From assembly GCA_031547305.1 (NCBI GenBank), contig JAVBSC010000043.1, positions 1-25,430 on the forward strand: DNA of 25,430 bases, in the 5' to 3' direction. Under the pieces are notes generated by a model. It did no database searches and was not told the DNA's origin. It saw only the letters and a program-made list of their open reading frames with translations. The DNA is from JAVBSC01 sp031547305 (GTDB lineage: Bacteria; Desulfobacterota; Desulfovibrionia; Desulfovibrionales; Desulfovibrionaceae). This document shows positions 1-6,940 of the stretch, in pieces. Position 1 is the first letter of the stretch. Every line of letters starts with the position of its first letter. The position numbers and the translations under genes were made by a program.

Positions 1-653
1 CGGCGGCCCTGTTGGGCCTGTTGGGTCTGATGCTGGCGCACTTCGTGGCCGGACAGCTTGGATTGAGCACGCTCAACTGGATTCTGGAGACTTTTTTAAG
101 TTCCCTGTTCCTGGTGGTGGTCATAGTCTTCCAGCGGGACATCCGCCTGGCGCTCACGGCCATGGGCGGCAAACGTTTGTTTTTCTGGCGCAACCGGCCG
201 GCGGTCATGAGCGCGGTGGAAGACGTGGTGGGCGCGGCCCTGTATATGGCCCAGCGCAAGATCGGCGCGCTCATAGTCATTGAGCGCGGCGTGCCGCTGG
301 GGGACGTGACCGAGCGCGGGGTGACCCTGGACGCCAGGGTGTCCAAGGAGCTGCTCATCGCCTTGTTCTGGCCCAAGAGCCCGCTGCATGACGGGGCGGT
401 GATCATTCGGGACAACCGCGTTGTGGCGGGCGGCTGTATTCTGCCGCTTTCGGCCATTGTGCAGGGCAAGCAGGATTACGGCACCAGGCACCGGGCGGCC
501 CTGGGAATAACAGAGGAAACGGACGCTGTGACAGTGGTTGTCTCGGAGGAGCGGGGCGCGGTGAGCGTGGCTTTGGGCGGACGCCTTACAACAGCCCTGG
601 ACGCCATGCGGCTGCGCCGGACCTTGTCCTCGGCCCTGGAGAGAACGCTGTGA
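1..653 (+). CDS. cdaA: Diadenylate cyclase, 5' truncated by window edge
   Basis: Makes cyclic di-AMP from two ATP at the inner face of the membrane. The reading frame is open from base 3 and has no start in the window. Only the last part of the N-terminal membrane region (through the hydrophobic stretch SSLFLVVVIVF) is present, followed by the DAC catalytic domain. Both DAC signatures are visible: the DGA motif in SPLHDGAVIIRDNRVVAGG and the RHR motif in GTRHRAALGITEETDA. About 214 codons remain; CdaA proteins are usually about 250-280 residues, so some 40-60 residues, mostly membrane helices, lie upstream. The TGA stop overlaps the GTG start of the next gene (GTGA), which implies translational coupling. 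A TTG at base 12 could be misread as a start but lies inside a membrane helix. Identification is strong. Confidence 0.93.
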   Translation, partial: AALLGLLGLMLAHFVAGQLGLSTLNWILETFLSSLFLVVVIVFQRDIRLALTAMGGKRLFFWRNRPAVMSAVEDVVGAALYMAQRKIGALIVIERGVPLGDVTERGVTLDARVSKELLIALFWPKSPLHDGAVIIRDNRVVAGGCILPLSAIVQGKQDYGTRHRAALGITEETDAVTVVVSEERGAVSVALGGRLTTALDAMRLRRTLSSALERTL

Positions 654-1564
654 GACACCGCTGGCAAATCTTCATTCTCTCGTTCATAATGGCCGTGACC
701 ATGTGGTATTTGGTGGCCGGCCGGGAAAAAGTGGACGTCATGGTGGACATGCGCGTGGAATTCAAGGGCGTGCCGGCCAACATGGTGGTTTCCAGCGGCA
801 TGGTGGATAAAATCAGCGTGCGGGTGCGTTCCCCCAAGGGCCTGGCCAAAAGCCTGCTGGCCCGCGATTATTCAATTTCTCTGGATCTTTCCGGCATAAC
901 CCCGGGCACGAATGAGATTCCCATTACCCAGGACCAGTTGCCCATTTCCGGGGTGTTCGAGGTTATGTCCATAAGTCCCAACCATGTGGTGCTGGAGGCG
1001 GATACGCTTGAAGTGCGCGAAGTGCCGCTGGAATCCCAGCCGGACGGCCCGGCCCCCTCGGACATGACGGTCAAATCGTTGCAGCTCCAGCCGCCCCAGG
1101 TGCGTCTGCGCGGCCCCCAGGGCGTGATCCGGGGCATTAACAGCATAAAAATCACTGTGCCGTTGGCCAGCCAGACCAAGGCCGGCGCGGTGGAACTGCG
1201 CCAACTGGTCCAGGTGCCGGATGGGGTGGAGGTCACCCCGCCCAGGGTGGGCATTTTGCTGGAGCTTGACCTGAAAACAAAAAACGTGCGCCTGACCAGA
1301 GAAGTCACCGTGGCGTCCCCCAATGGTTACACCGTGGCGGTGCAGCCGTCCAGGGTAAGGCTGGAGGTGGCCCTGCCGGCCTCGCAGGCGGACAAGGCTT
1401 CTGTCCAGGCCGGAGTGGCGGCCGTGGTGCAGTTGCCAGCCCAGATAAAAGAGGGGACGTACAAGCTGCCCGTGCATGTGCTGTTGCCGCAGAACGGGGA
1501 ACTCGTCAGCGTGACCCCGCCGGAAGTGGACGTTCAGATTACAGTGAAGAATAATGGATTATAA
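650..1564 (+). CDS. cdaR: YbbR-domain membrane-anchored protein (CdaR-like)
   Basis: 304 residues. An N-terminal signal-anchor (IFILSFIMAVTMWYLVAG) is followed by a long beta-rich extracytoplasmic part that reads as repeated YbbR domains, with phrases such as VDVMVDMRVEFKGVP, LDLSGITPGTNEIPI and the C-terminal VTPPEVDVQITV. In Firmicutes the YbbR protein CdaR binds the membrane cyclase CdaA and modulates c-di-AMP synthesis; the same gene order here supports that role. The GTG start at 650 overlaps the cdaA stop by 4 bases. glmM follows 19 bases after the stop. The YbbR family call is firm. The regulatory role is inferred from homology and context. Confidence 0.88.
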   Translation: MRHRWQIFILSFIMAVTMWYLVAGREKVDVMVDMRVEFKGVPANMVVSSGMVDKISVRVRSPKGLAKSLLARDYSISLDLSGITPGTNEIPITQDQLPISGVFEVMSISPNHVVLEADTLEVREVPLESQPDGPAPSDMTVKSLQLQPPQVRLRGPQGVIRGINSIKITVPLASQTKAGAVELRQLVQVPDGVEVTPPRVGILLELDLKTKNVRLTREVTVASPNGYTVAVQPSRVRLEVALPASQADKASVQAGVAAVVQLPAQIKEGTYKLPVHVLLPQNGELVSVTPPEVDVQITVKNNGL

Positions 1565-1583
1565 TTCAGAGGATATTTAATAT

Positions 1584-2936
1584 ATGGGAAAACGTCTGTT
1601 CGGTACCGACGGCATGCGCGGCCAGGTTAACGTCTACCCCATGGTGCCGGATATGGCCCTGCGCCTGGGGCTGGCCGCCGGCACTTATTTCCGGACCGGC
1701 CACAAGCGGCACCGGGTGGTTATAGGCAAAGACACCAGGCTGTCCGGATATATATTCGAAATGGCCCTTACAGCCGGGCTGTGCGCCGCCGGCGTGGACG
1801 TGATGATGGTCGGCCCGCTGCCCACTCCGGCCATCGCTTTTCTCACCCGGAACATGCGGGCGGATTTCGGGGTGGTCATTTCCGCCTCGCACAATCCTTA
1901 CCACGATAACGGCAGAAAATTCTTCGATTCCGACGGCTTCAAGCTGCCGGACAAAGTGGAAGACATCATTACGGATATGGTTCTGGATTCCACTTGGGAA
2001 TGGGATTACCCACCGGCGGACAAAGTGGGCAAGGCGGTTAAGATTGACGACGCCCCGGGCCGCTACATCGTGTCCATCAAAAACAGCTTTCCGCCGCACC
2101 TTACCCTGGACGGGCTGAGGGTGGTTCTGGACTGCGCCAACGGAGCCAACTACAAGGTGGCGCCCATGGCCCTGCGCGAACTGGGGGCGGAAGTGATCAA
2201 AATGGGCACGGACCCGGACGGCCTGAACATAAACTACCAGAGCGGGTCCCTGCACCCGGAGGTGGTGGCCGCCAAGGTGCTTGAAACGCGGGCGGACGTG
2301 GGTATTGCCCTGGACGGCGACGCGGACCGGGTGGTCATGGTGGACGAGAAAGGCGCCGTGCTGGACGGCGACCAGATTCTGGCCGTGTGCGCCAACGATT
2401 TGCTGGCCAGAGACGTTCTGCCCGGCAAAACGCTGGTTTCCACGGTCATGAGCAACATGGCTCTGGAAGTCTTTATGCGGGAACGAGGCGGCAAGCTGCT
2501 GCGCACCGCCGTTGGCGACCGCTATGTGGTGGAGGCTATGCGCGAGCACGGCTGTTCTTTGGGCGGCGAGCAGTCCGGGCACATAATTTTTATGGATTAC
2601 GGCACAACGGGCGACGGCCTTTTGGCCGGCCTGCAGATTTTGCGCATCATGCGTCAAAGTGGAAAAAAACTGTCCGAATTGGCCGGGCTCTTGCGTCTTT
2701 TCCCGCAACAGCTTATAAATGTGAGAGTAAGGAACAAAGTCCCCTTTGAGGGCTGCCCGCAGATTATTGAAGCCAAGGAGAGGGTGGAAAGCCAGCTCGG
2801 CGGCCGGGGCCGTGTGCTGCTGCGCTATTCCGGCACGGAGTCCCTGGCCCGCATTATGGTGGAGGGCGAGGACGAGGACCAGGTTAATAAGCTGGCGCGC
2901 GAACTGGCCGACGTTGTTCAGACCGCTTTGATTTAG
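1584..2936 (+). CDS. glmM: Phosphoglucosamine mutase
   Basis: Converts glucosamine-6-phosphate to glucosamine-1-phosphate for UDP-GlcNAc and hence peptidoglycan and LPS synthesis. It has 450 residues, normal for GlmM. The active-site phosphoserine loop ISASHNPYHDNGRKFF places the catalytic serine at residue 102, the same position as in E. coli GlmM. The metal-binding loop DGDADR is at about 244-249 and the phosphate-binding RYSGTES near 414. The ATG has an AGAGGA ribosome-binding site about 10 bases upstream. It is the third gene of the cdaA-ybbR-glmM unit, an arrangement conserved between Firmicutes and many deltaproteobacteria, which links c-di-AMP to cell-wall precursor supply. Nothing is missing or frameshifted. 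Confidence 0.96.
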   Translation: MGKRLFGTDGMRGQVNVYPMVPDMALRLGLAAGTYFRTGHKRHRVVIGKDTRLSGYIFEMALTAGLCAAGVDVMMVGPLPTPAIAFLTRNMRADFGVVISASHNPYHDNGRKFFDSDGFKLPDKVEDIITDMVLDSTWEWDYPPADKVGKAVKIDDAPGRYIVSIKNSFPPHLTLDGLRVVLDCANGANYKVAPMALRELGAEVIKMGTDPDGLNINYQSGSLHPEVVAAKVLETRADVGIALDGDADRVVMVDEKGAVLDGDQILAVCANDLLARDVLPGKTLVSTVMSNMALEVFMRERGGKLLRTAVGDRYVVEAMREHGCSLGGEQSGHIIFMDYGTTGDGLLAGLQILRIMRQSGKKLSELAGLLRLFPQQLINVRVRNKVPFEGCPQIIEAKERVESQLGGRGRVLLRYSGTESLARIMVEGEDEDQVNKLARELADVVQTALI

Positions 2937-3185
2937 GGCGTGCCGGCACTGTGCCTTTTCGCCCTGAGGCTGCGTCGGATTTGACTCGGCGCATCCATGC
3001 GCTTCGCCCTTCGGGCGCGGCCGCCGCCGCTTCCGCGTCCGTTCCGCTCTCCCGCGGAATGAGCGTCCGCCATTCCGGGCGACTATTGTTAAGAGTGTAC
3101 TCCCTCCTGGCCGGGCTCTTCCCCGCCATGGAGCAAAAATCCTATAGTGTCAACACGCCCGACGGCGTTTCAATAAGGAGGAGCC
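2937..3185. other. glmM-galU spacer, GC-rich, no gene recognised
   Basis: 249 bases. It contains a small hairpin CGCCC-TTC-GGGCG at 3005-3017 and a 7-bp stem CGGAATG/CATTCCG at 3055-3061 and 3071-3077. Neither is followed by a convincing T run, so neither is a clear terminator. A TATAGT at 3143-3148 could be a -10 box for galU, but I see no good -35 at 16-18 bases. A very strong Shine-Dalgarno (AAGGAGGA, about 3175-3182) precedes the galU GTG. ORFs crossing the spacer on both strands are low-complexity and not credible. Confidence 0.5.
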
Positions 3186-4058
3186 GTGAACATACGCAAG
3201 GTTGTTATTCCAGTGGCCGGGTGGGGTACCCGATCTTTGCCGGCGACCAAGAACATTCCCAAGGAAATGCTGCCTATCTACAACAAGCCCGTGGTGCAGT
3301 ATGTGGTGGAGGAGGCTATCCGTTCCGGCATCCAGGACGTGGTGTTCATTACCAACCGCGACAAAAGCGCCATTGAGGACCACTTTGACTATAACCTCCA
3401 GTTGGAGGGAGTATTGGAGCGCGCCGGCAAGGCCGACAAGCTGAAGCTGGTCCGTGAAGTTGCGGAAATGGCCAACATCATTTCCATCCGCCAGAAGCGC
3501 CAACTCGGCCTGGGGCATGCCGTGCTCTGCGCCAAGGACGTTGTACAGAACGACGACTATTTCGGCATCATGGTGGGCGACGACCTCATGTTCGGCATGA
3601 CGCCCGGTATCCAGCAGCTTATTGATGTGGCTGTGGCGGAACGCCAGTCGGTCATCGGGGTCATGGAAGTGCCGCAGGAAAACGTGAGCCGCTACGGCAT
3701 CATTTCCGGGCACGAGCTTTCGCAAGGCATCTACAAAGTGGACAGCCTGGTGGAAAAGCCCAAGGTCAACGAGGCTCCATCCCGCCTGGCCATAGTGGGC
3801 CGCTACGTGCTCAGCCCCAAGGTGTTCAAGCATCTGGAACAGATCAAGCCCGGCCATGGCGGGGAAATCCAGCTTACCGACGCGCTTCAGGGCCTGGCCA
3901 ACGAAAGCGGCCTGCTGGCCGTTAAAATACGCGGCATGCGCTTTGATGCCGGCGACTGGGCGGAATACCTGACAGCGAACATTTACTTCGCTCTGCAGGA
4001 CGAGGATTTGCGCTACGACCTGGTACAGCACCTGAAGCCGCTGCTGCCCTGGGGGTAG
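3186..4058 (+). CDS. galU: UTP--glucose-1-phosphate uridylyltransferase
   Basis: Makes UDP-glucose from UTP and glucose-1-phosphate for LPS, capsule and other glycans. It has 290 residues, the usual GalU size. The N-terminal nucleotide-binding signature PVAGWGTRSLPATKNIPKEM is intact, differing slightly from the common PVAGLGTRMLPATK. GalU-typical segments follow: YNKPVVQYVVEEAI, QLGLGHAVLCAK, MVGDDLM, SLVEKPK and GEIQLTDAL. The start is GTG at 3186, with AAGGAGGA ending about 4 bases upstream. Alternative internal starts would cut off the nucleotide loop. It is the last plus-strand gene before the convergent glp cluster and ends shortly before the hairpin at 4089. Confidence 0.95.
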   Translation: MNIRKVVIPVAGWGTRSLPATKNIPKEMLPIYNKPVVQYVVEEAIRSGIQDVVFITNRDKSAIEDHFDYNLQLEGVLERAGKADKLKLVREVAEMANIISIRQKRQLGLGHAVLCAKDVVQNDDYFGIMVGDDLMFGMTPGIQQLIDVAVAERQSVIGVMEVPQENVSRYGIISGHELSQGIYKVDSLVEKPKVNEAPSRLAIVGRYVLSPKVFKHLEQIKPGHGGEIQLTDALQGLANESGLLAVKIRGMRFDAGDWAEYLTANIYFALQDEDLRYDLVQHLKPLLPWG

Positions 4059-4088
4059 ACTGTGCACCGGAAATTGCAAAATACAGGC

Positions 4089-4112
4089 AAGAGGGCGCAT
4101 TCGCGCCCTCTT
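4089..4112 (+). terminator. Hairpin after galU
   Basis: Perfect 10-bp stem AAGAGGGCGC / GCGCCCTCTT with an ATTC loop, 30 bases past the galU stop. The T tract is poor (CTCTTCAGTTTGATGTTT). It probably terminates galU transcription, and it is the exact reverse complement of the hairpin at 4199-4222. Confidence 0.7.
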
Positions 4113-4197
4113 CAGTTTGATGTTTGCAAAGGTACGCCCACTCCGGCGCTTTACGGCGGCAACGGATGCCGCCTGCGTCTACGTGGCGCAACAGCCT
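4113..4197 (+). repeat. Dispersed intergenic repeat, copy C
   Basis: Best seen at 4141-4197, which aligns with the minus strand of 6777-6902. CTCCGGCGCTTTACGGCG here corresponds to CTTCGGCGCTTCACGGCG there (16 of 18 identical). The shared words CGTCTACG, GCGCAAC and GCC follow in the same order. A short internal stem GGCGGC/GCCGCC lies at 4155-4173. The copy is bracketed by two identical hairpins in inverse orientation (4089-4112 and 4199-4222). The alignment was done by eye. It may be a decayed MITE- or REP-like element. Confidence 0.5.
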
Positions 4198-4198
4198 C

Positions 4199-4222
4199 AA
4201 GAGGGCGCGAATGCGCCCTCTT
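4199..4222 (-). terminator. Hairpin after glpK
   Basis: Perfect 10-bp stem AAGAGGGCGC / GCGCCCTCTT with a GAAT loop. Read on the minus strand it is identical to the galU hairpin at 4089-4112, and it lies 24 bases beyond the glpK stop. It likely terminates the glpFK transcript. The T tract after it on the minus strand is weak. Confidence 0.68.
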
Positions 4223-4246
4223 GGATAACTTCGCGGCTAATTTACG

Positions 4247-5755
4247 CTACTCATCCGTGTCAACCCACTTGAGCGCTCTGGATACGGCTTTTTTCCACCC
4301 GTTGTAGCGCGCAATCTGCTTGCTTTTGTCTGCCGAGGGAGTAAAGACCCGTTCGATGACCAGGCGGTTTTTCACATCGTCCAGCCCGTGCCAGAAGCCG
4401 ACCGCAATCCCGGCCAGGAAGGCCGCGCCAAGGGCGGTTACCTCCAGCACAGCCGGGCGTTCAACGTTTGTGCCCAGAATGTCGGCTTGGAACTGCATGA
4501 GGAAGTTGTTTGCGCAGGCCCCCCCGTCCACCCGCAGAGACTGAAGCTGCATGCCCGAGTCAGCCTGCATGGCTTCCAGAACGTCTTTTGCCTGGTATGC
4601 GATGGATTCCACCGTGGCCCGGATGATGTGCTTGGCGCTGGAGCCGCGCGTGAGGCCGACAATTGCTCCGCGTGCGTAAGGATCCCAATAGGGTGCGCCC
4701 AGCCCGGTAAAAGCCGGGATCACATATACGCCGTTGGAGGTTTCAGCTTTATCCGCAAAATACTCGGTATCTCCGGCATCGTACACTATTTTGAGCTCGT
4801 CGCGCAGCCATTGCACGGCGGAACCAGCCACGAAGATCGAACCTTCCAGGGCATAGTTCACTTCGCCATTTGGGCCGCAAGCCAGGGTTGTGATCAGACC
4901 ATTTTTTGACACAACCGCTTTCGTGCCCGTATTCATCAGCATGAAGCAACCGGTGCCGTAAGTGTTTTTAGCCATGCCGTTGCTCACGCACAACTGCCCG
5001 AACAGAGCGGCTTGCTGGTCCCCGGCGATACCTGAAATGGGAATACGCGTACCGCCTTTGCCGCCGATGTTCGTTTCGCCGTATACGGTCGAGGAAGGTT
5101 TCACCTCCGGCAGCATTGAGCGCGGAATGCCAAGGGTTTTCAGAATCCGTTCATCCCACTCCAACTTATGGATATTGAAAAGCATGGTGCGTGACGCGTT
5201 GGTGTAATCGGTGACGTGCACCCGGCCCCGGGTCATATGCCAGATCAGCCATGCGTCAATGGTTCCGAACAGAAGCTCGTCTTTCTCCGCCTTGGCCCTG
5301 GCGCCATCCACATTGTCCAAAATCCATTTAATTTTTGTGCCTGAAAAATACGGATCAACAAGCAGGCCGGTATTTTGCCGAACATAGTCTTCAAAACCGG
5401 CTTCCTTTTTCAGTTCGTCGCAGATGGCCGCCGTGCGGCGGCATTGCCAGACGATGGCGTTATACACGGGCTTTCCGCTGTCTTTTTCCCACACCACCGT
5501 TGTTTCACGCTGGTTGGTAACGCCGATTCCGGCGATTTCATCAGGATTGATGCCCGCGCTTGCCAGCGCTTCGGTCAGCGTGGAGCTCTGGGTGGCCCAG
5601 ATCTGCATGGGATCGTGCTCTACCCAGCCTGGTTTAGGGTAAATCTGGGGAAAATCCCGCTGGGCGATAGATACGATGTTGGCGTCATGGTCAAGGATTA
5701 CGGTACGTGAACTTGTTGTGCCCTGGTCAAGGGCGGCGATGTACTTTTTAGCCAT
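4247..5755 (-). CDS. glpK: Glycerol kinase
   Basis: Phosphorylates glycerol to glycerol-3-phosphate with ATP in the cytoplasm. It has 502 residues, full length for the FGGY family. It resembles enterobacterial GlpK closely, for example ALDQGTTSSR at the N-terminus, IYPKPGWVEHDPMQIWATQ, ITNQRET-like VTNQRET, DYTNASRTMLFNIH and GTGCFMLMNTG. The loop GGKGGTRIPISG, which binds the inhibitor fructose-1,6-bisphosphate in E. coli GlpK, is conserved, so allosteric control by FBP is likely. The ATG at 5755 has AAGGAG about 6 bases upstream. It lies 31 bases after glpF, so the two are co-transcribed. I see no inactivating changes. Confidence 0.97.
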   Translation of the reverse strand: MAKKYIAALDQGTTSSRTVILDHDANIVSIAQRDFPQIYPKPGWVEHDPMQIWATQSSTLTEALASAGINPDEIAGIGVTNQRETTVVWEKDSGKPVYNAIVWQCRRTAAICDELKKEAGFEDYVRQNTGLLVDPYFSGTKIKWILDNVDGARAKAEKDELLFGTIDAWLIWHMTRGRVHVTDYTNASRTMLFNIHKLEWDERILKTLGIPRSMLPEVKPSSTVYGETNIGGKGGTRIPISGIAGDQQAALFGQLCVSNGMAKNTYGTGCFMLMNTGTKAVVSKNGLITTLACGPNGEVNYALEGSIFVAGSAVQWLRDELKIVYDAGDTEYFADKAETSNGVYVIPAFTGLGAPYWDPYARGAIVGLTRGSSAKHIIRATVESIAYQAKDVLEAMQADSGMQLQSLRVDGGACANNFLMQFQADILGTNVERPAVLEVTALGAAFLAGIAVGFWHGLDDVKNRLVIERVFTPSADKSKQIARYNGWKKAVSRALKWVDTDE

Positions 5756-5786
5756 GTTTGGCTCCTTTATGGATAAGTGAAACAGG

Positions 5787-6590
5787 TTACAGCTTGCAGG
5801 TGAGGCTCTTGCCGATCATGCGCTGGTAAAGGAAGGCCCCCAGGCAAGACCCGACAATTGGCGCGATCAGCGGAATCAGGAAGTACGGCACGCTGATTTT
5901 CGCGCTCAACGGGTAGCCGGTCATTACGTCGCCGCCCCATCCGGCAATAAAGGCGAACAGGCGCGGCCCGAAATCGCGGGCGGCATTCATGGCGAATCCG
6001 GTCAGCGGGCCGAAGGAGCCGCCGAGAAGCGCCACAAGCAGGCCGATAAGCAGCGGGGCCATTGCGCCTTTCGGCACTCCGTTGCCGTCGTCGGTCAGGG
6101 CCATGACCATGCCCATGAGCATGGCGGTGATGACCATTTCCGTGCAGAAGGCCTGCGTCATGGATATGTCGGGATTCGGGAAGGTGCAGAAAATCCCGGC
6201 CACACCCACGGTTTTGGCGGCGTCGCCGGCAGCGGCGGCGAGCGCGAGCGCGAACAGATTGTTGTACAGCAGATAGACCAGAATGGCGGCGCAGAAAGCG
6301 CCAAAAGTCTGCGCTAGAATGAATGGAATCACCTTGCGCTTGTCAAAGCAGCCAAAAATAGCCAGCGCGATGGTCACTGACGGGTTGAGGTGCGCTCCGG
6401 AGACCCCGGCGGCCAGGTATACGCCCATACTTACCGCTACGCCCCAGATGATGCTGATTTCCCACTGTCCATAGCTGGCTCCGGCCAGCTTAAGCCCGGC
6501 CACGCAGCCCATGCCGCAGAGCATAAACACAAAGGTGCCGATAAATTCAGCCATGTACTCGCCAAAACTACTCTTTTGGGCTCCGCTCAT
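5787..6590 (-). CDS. glpF: Glycerol uptake facilitator (aquaglyceroporin)
   Basis: Inner-membrane channel for glycerol diffusion. I chose the ATG at 6590 (MSGAQKSSFGEYMAEF), giving 267 residues, because AAAGGAG precedes it by 6-7 bases and GlpF homology begins there. An upstream in-frame ATG at 6695 would add 35 residues with no resemblance to the family. The MIP fold is clear: GQWEISIIWG, SGAHLNPSVTIAL, CFDKRKVIPFI, ALTDDGNGVP and GPLTGFAM. Both Asn-Pro-Ala motifs are altered: the first is NPS, the second NAA (MNAARDFGPR), with the selectivity-filter arginine kept. The first gene of the glpFK unit, it is preceded by a 350-base leader holding a repeat copy and possible control sites. Confidence 0.94.
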   Translation of the reverse strand: MSGAQKSSFGEYMAEFIGTFVFMLCGMGCVAGLKLAGASYGQWEISIIWGVAVSMGVYLAAGVSGAHLNPSVTIALAIFGCFDKRKVIPFILAQTFGAFCAAILVYLLYNNLFALALAAAAGDAAKTVGVAGIFCTFPNPDISMTQAFCTEMVITAMLMGMVMALTDDGNGVPKGAMAPLLIGLLVALLGGSFGPLTGFAMNAARDFGPRLFAFIAGWGGDVMTGYPLSAKISVPYFLIPLIAPIVGSCLGAFLYQRMIGKSLTCKL

Positions 6591-6621
6591 TGTTGCTCCT
6601 TTACACAATGATTGTTGTTTC

Positions 6622-6636
6622 ACGCAAGCGTTGCTT
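6622..6636 (-). promoter_or_regulatory. Possible LacI-family operator before glpF
   Basis: GCAA-GCG-TTGC at 6624-6634 is a short odd-centred palindrome 34-44 bases upstream of the glpF start. Its core GCAAGCG matches the box at 11093-11108 next to glpA. This suggests shared control of glpFK and glpABC by the LacI-type protein, but the site is short and one base shorter than the others. Weak evidence. Confidence 0.3.
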
Positions 6637-6704
6637 CCGTACCCCGGCGGGGCGCCGGAACGCGTTGTCACTCCGCGCGGCGCCGCTGAATGCATTCATC
6701 TGGA

Positions 6705-6734
6705 AGTATGACGGATATTGCTTGGGCTATACAA
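6705..6734 (-). promoter_or_regulatory. Possible glpF promoter
   Basis: On the minus strand, TTGTAT (6734-6729) and CATACT (6710-6705) are 18 bases apart, about 115 bases upstream of the glpF start. Both hexamers are poor matches to consensus. The rest of the 6591-6776 leader contains only short GC-rich palindromes (GCGGCGCCGC near 6677 and CCCCGGCGGGG near 6641). Confidence 0.25.
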
Positions 6735-6776
6735 AAACTTTCGAACACCAGACGCCACATCACCTCCTTTTTTCCG

Positions 6777-6902
6777 CGGCATTTCAACTTTGAAATGCCG
6801 AGCCGTCGCGGGCGCTGTCCAGCCATGGCCGTTGCGCGGGCGTAGACGAAGCTCGTTTCGCCGTGAAGCGCCGAAGCGAGCGTCTCAAAATCAAAATATT
6901 CC
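6777..6902 (-). repeat. Dispersed intergenic repeat, copy A
   Basis: Read on the minus strand it begins GGAATATTTTGATTTTGAG, continues through CGGCGAAACGAGCTTCG and GGCCATGGC, and ends in a perfect 11-bp hairpin: CGGCATTTCAA at 6777-6787 and TTGAAATGCCG at 6790-6800. The plus strand at 16381-16502 has the same sequence of blocks; over a 44-base block about 34 positions agree. Copy A carries about 20 extra bases between the GGCCATGGC block and the hairpin. A third copy lies at 4113-4197. It is non-coding and occupies most of the glpC-glpF spacer. Confidence 0.6.
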
Positions 6903-6906
6903 ATAA

Positions 6907-6928
6907 AATGCCGTTTACAGACGGCATT
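6907..6928 (-). terminator. Terminator of glpABC
   Basis: Perfect 8-bp stem AATGCCGT / ACGGCATT with a 6-base loop, 13 bases past the glpC stop. On the minus strand it runs into ATTTTATGG, a short T-rich tail typical of an intrinsic terminator. It separates the glpABC transcript from glpFK. Confidence 0.7.
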
Positions 6929-6940
6929 CCTAAAAAACTA

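Noticed and set aside
1566..2708. 380-residue minus-strand ORF opposite glmM
   Set aside because: Shadow frame; glmM on the plus strand has intact catalytic motifs and a ribosome-binding site.
3005..3077. Hairpins in the glmM-galU spacer as terminators
   Set aside because: Stems of 5-7 bp without T tracts; insufficient for a terminator call.
3150..4100. 316-residue minus-strand ORF opposite galU
   Set aside because: Shadow frame opposite a complete galU; no motif, no ribosome-binding site.
6591..6695. 35-residue N-terminal extension of GlpF
   Set aside because: The extension is not GlpF-like, and a strong AAAGGAG precedes the ATG at 6590.
6759..6773. Sequence like the 3' end of 16S rRNA (ATCACCTCCTTT)
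   Set aside because: Only about 12 bases match and there is no other rRNA sequence around. On the minus strand it is a strong Shine-Dalgarno, but the ATG directly abuts it and the following ORF is only about 29 codons with no support.
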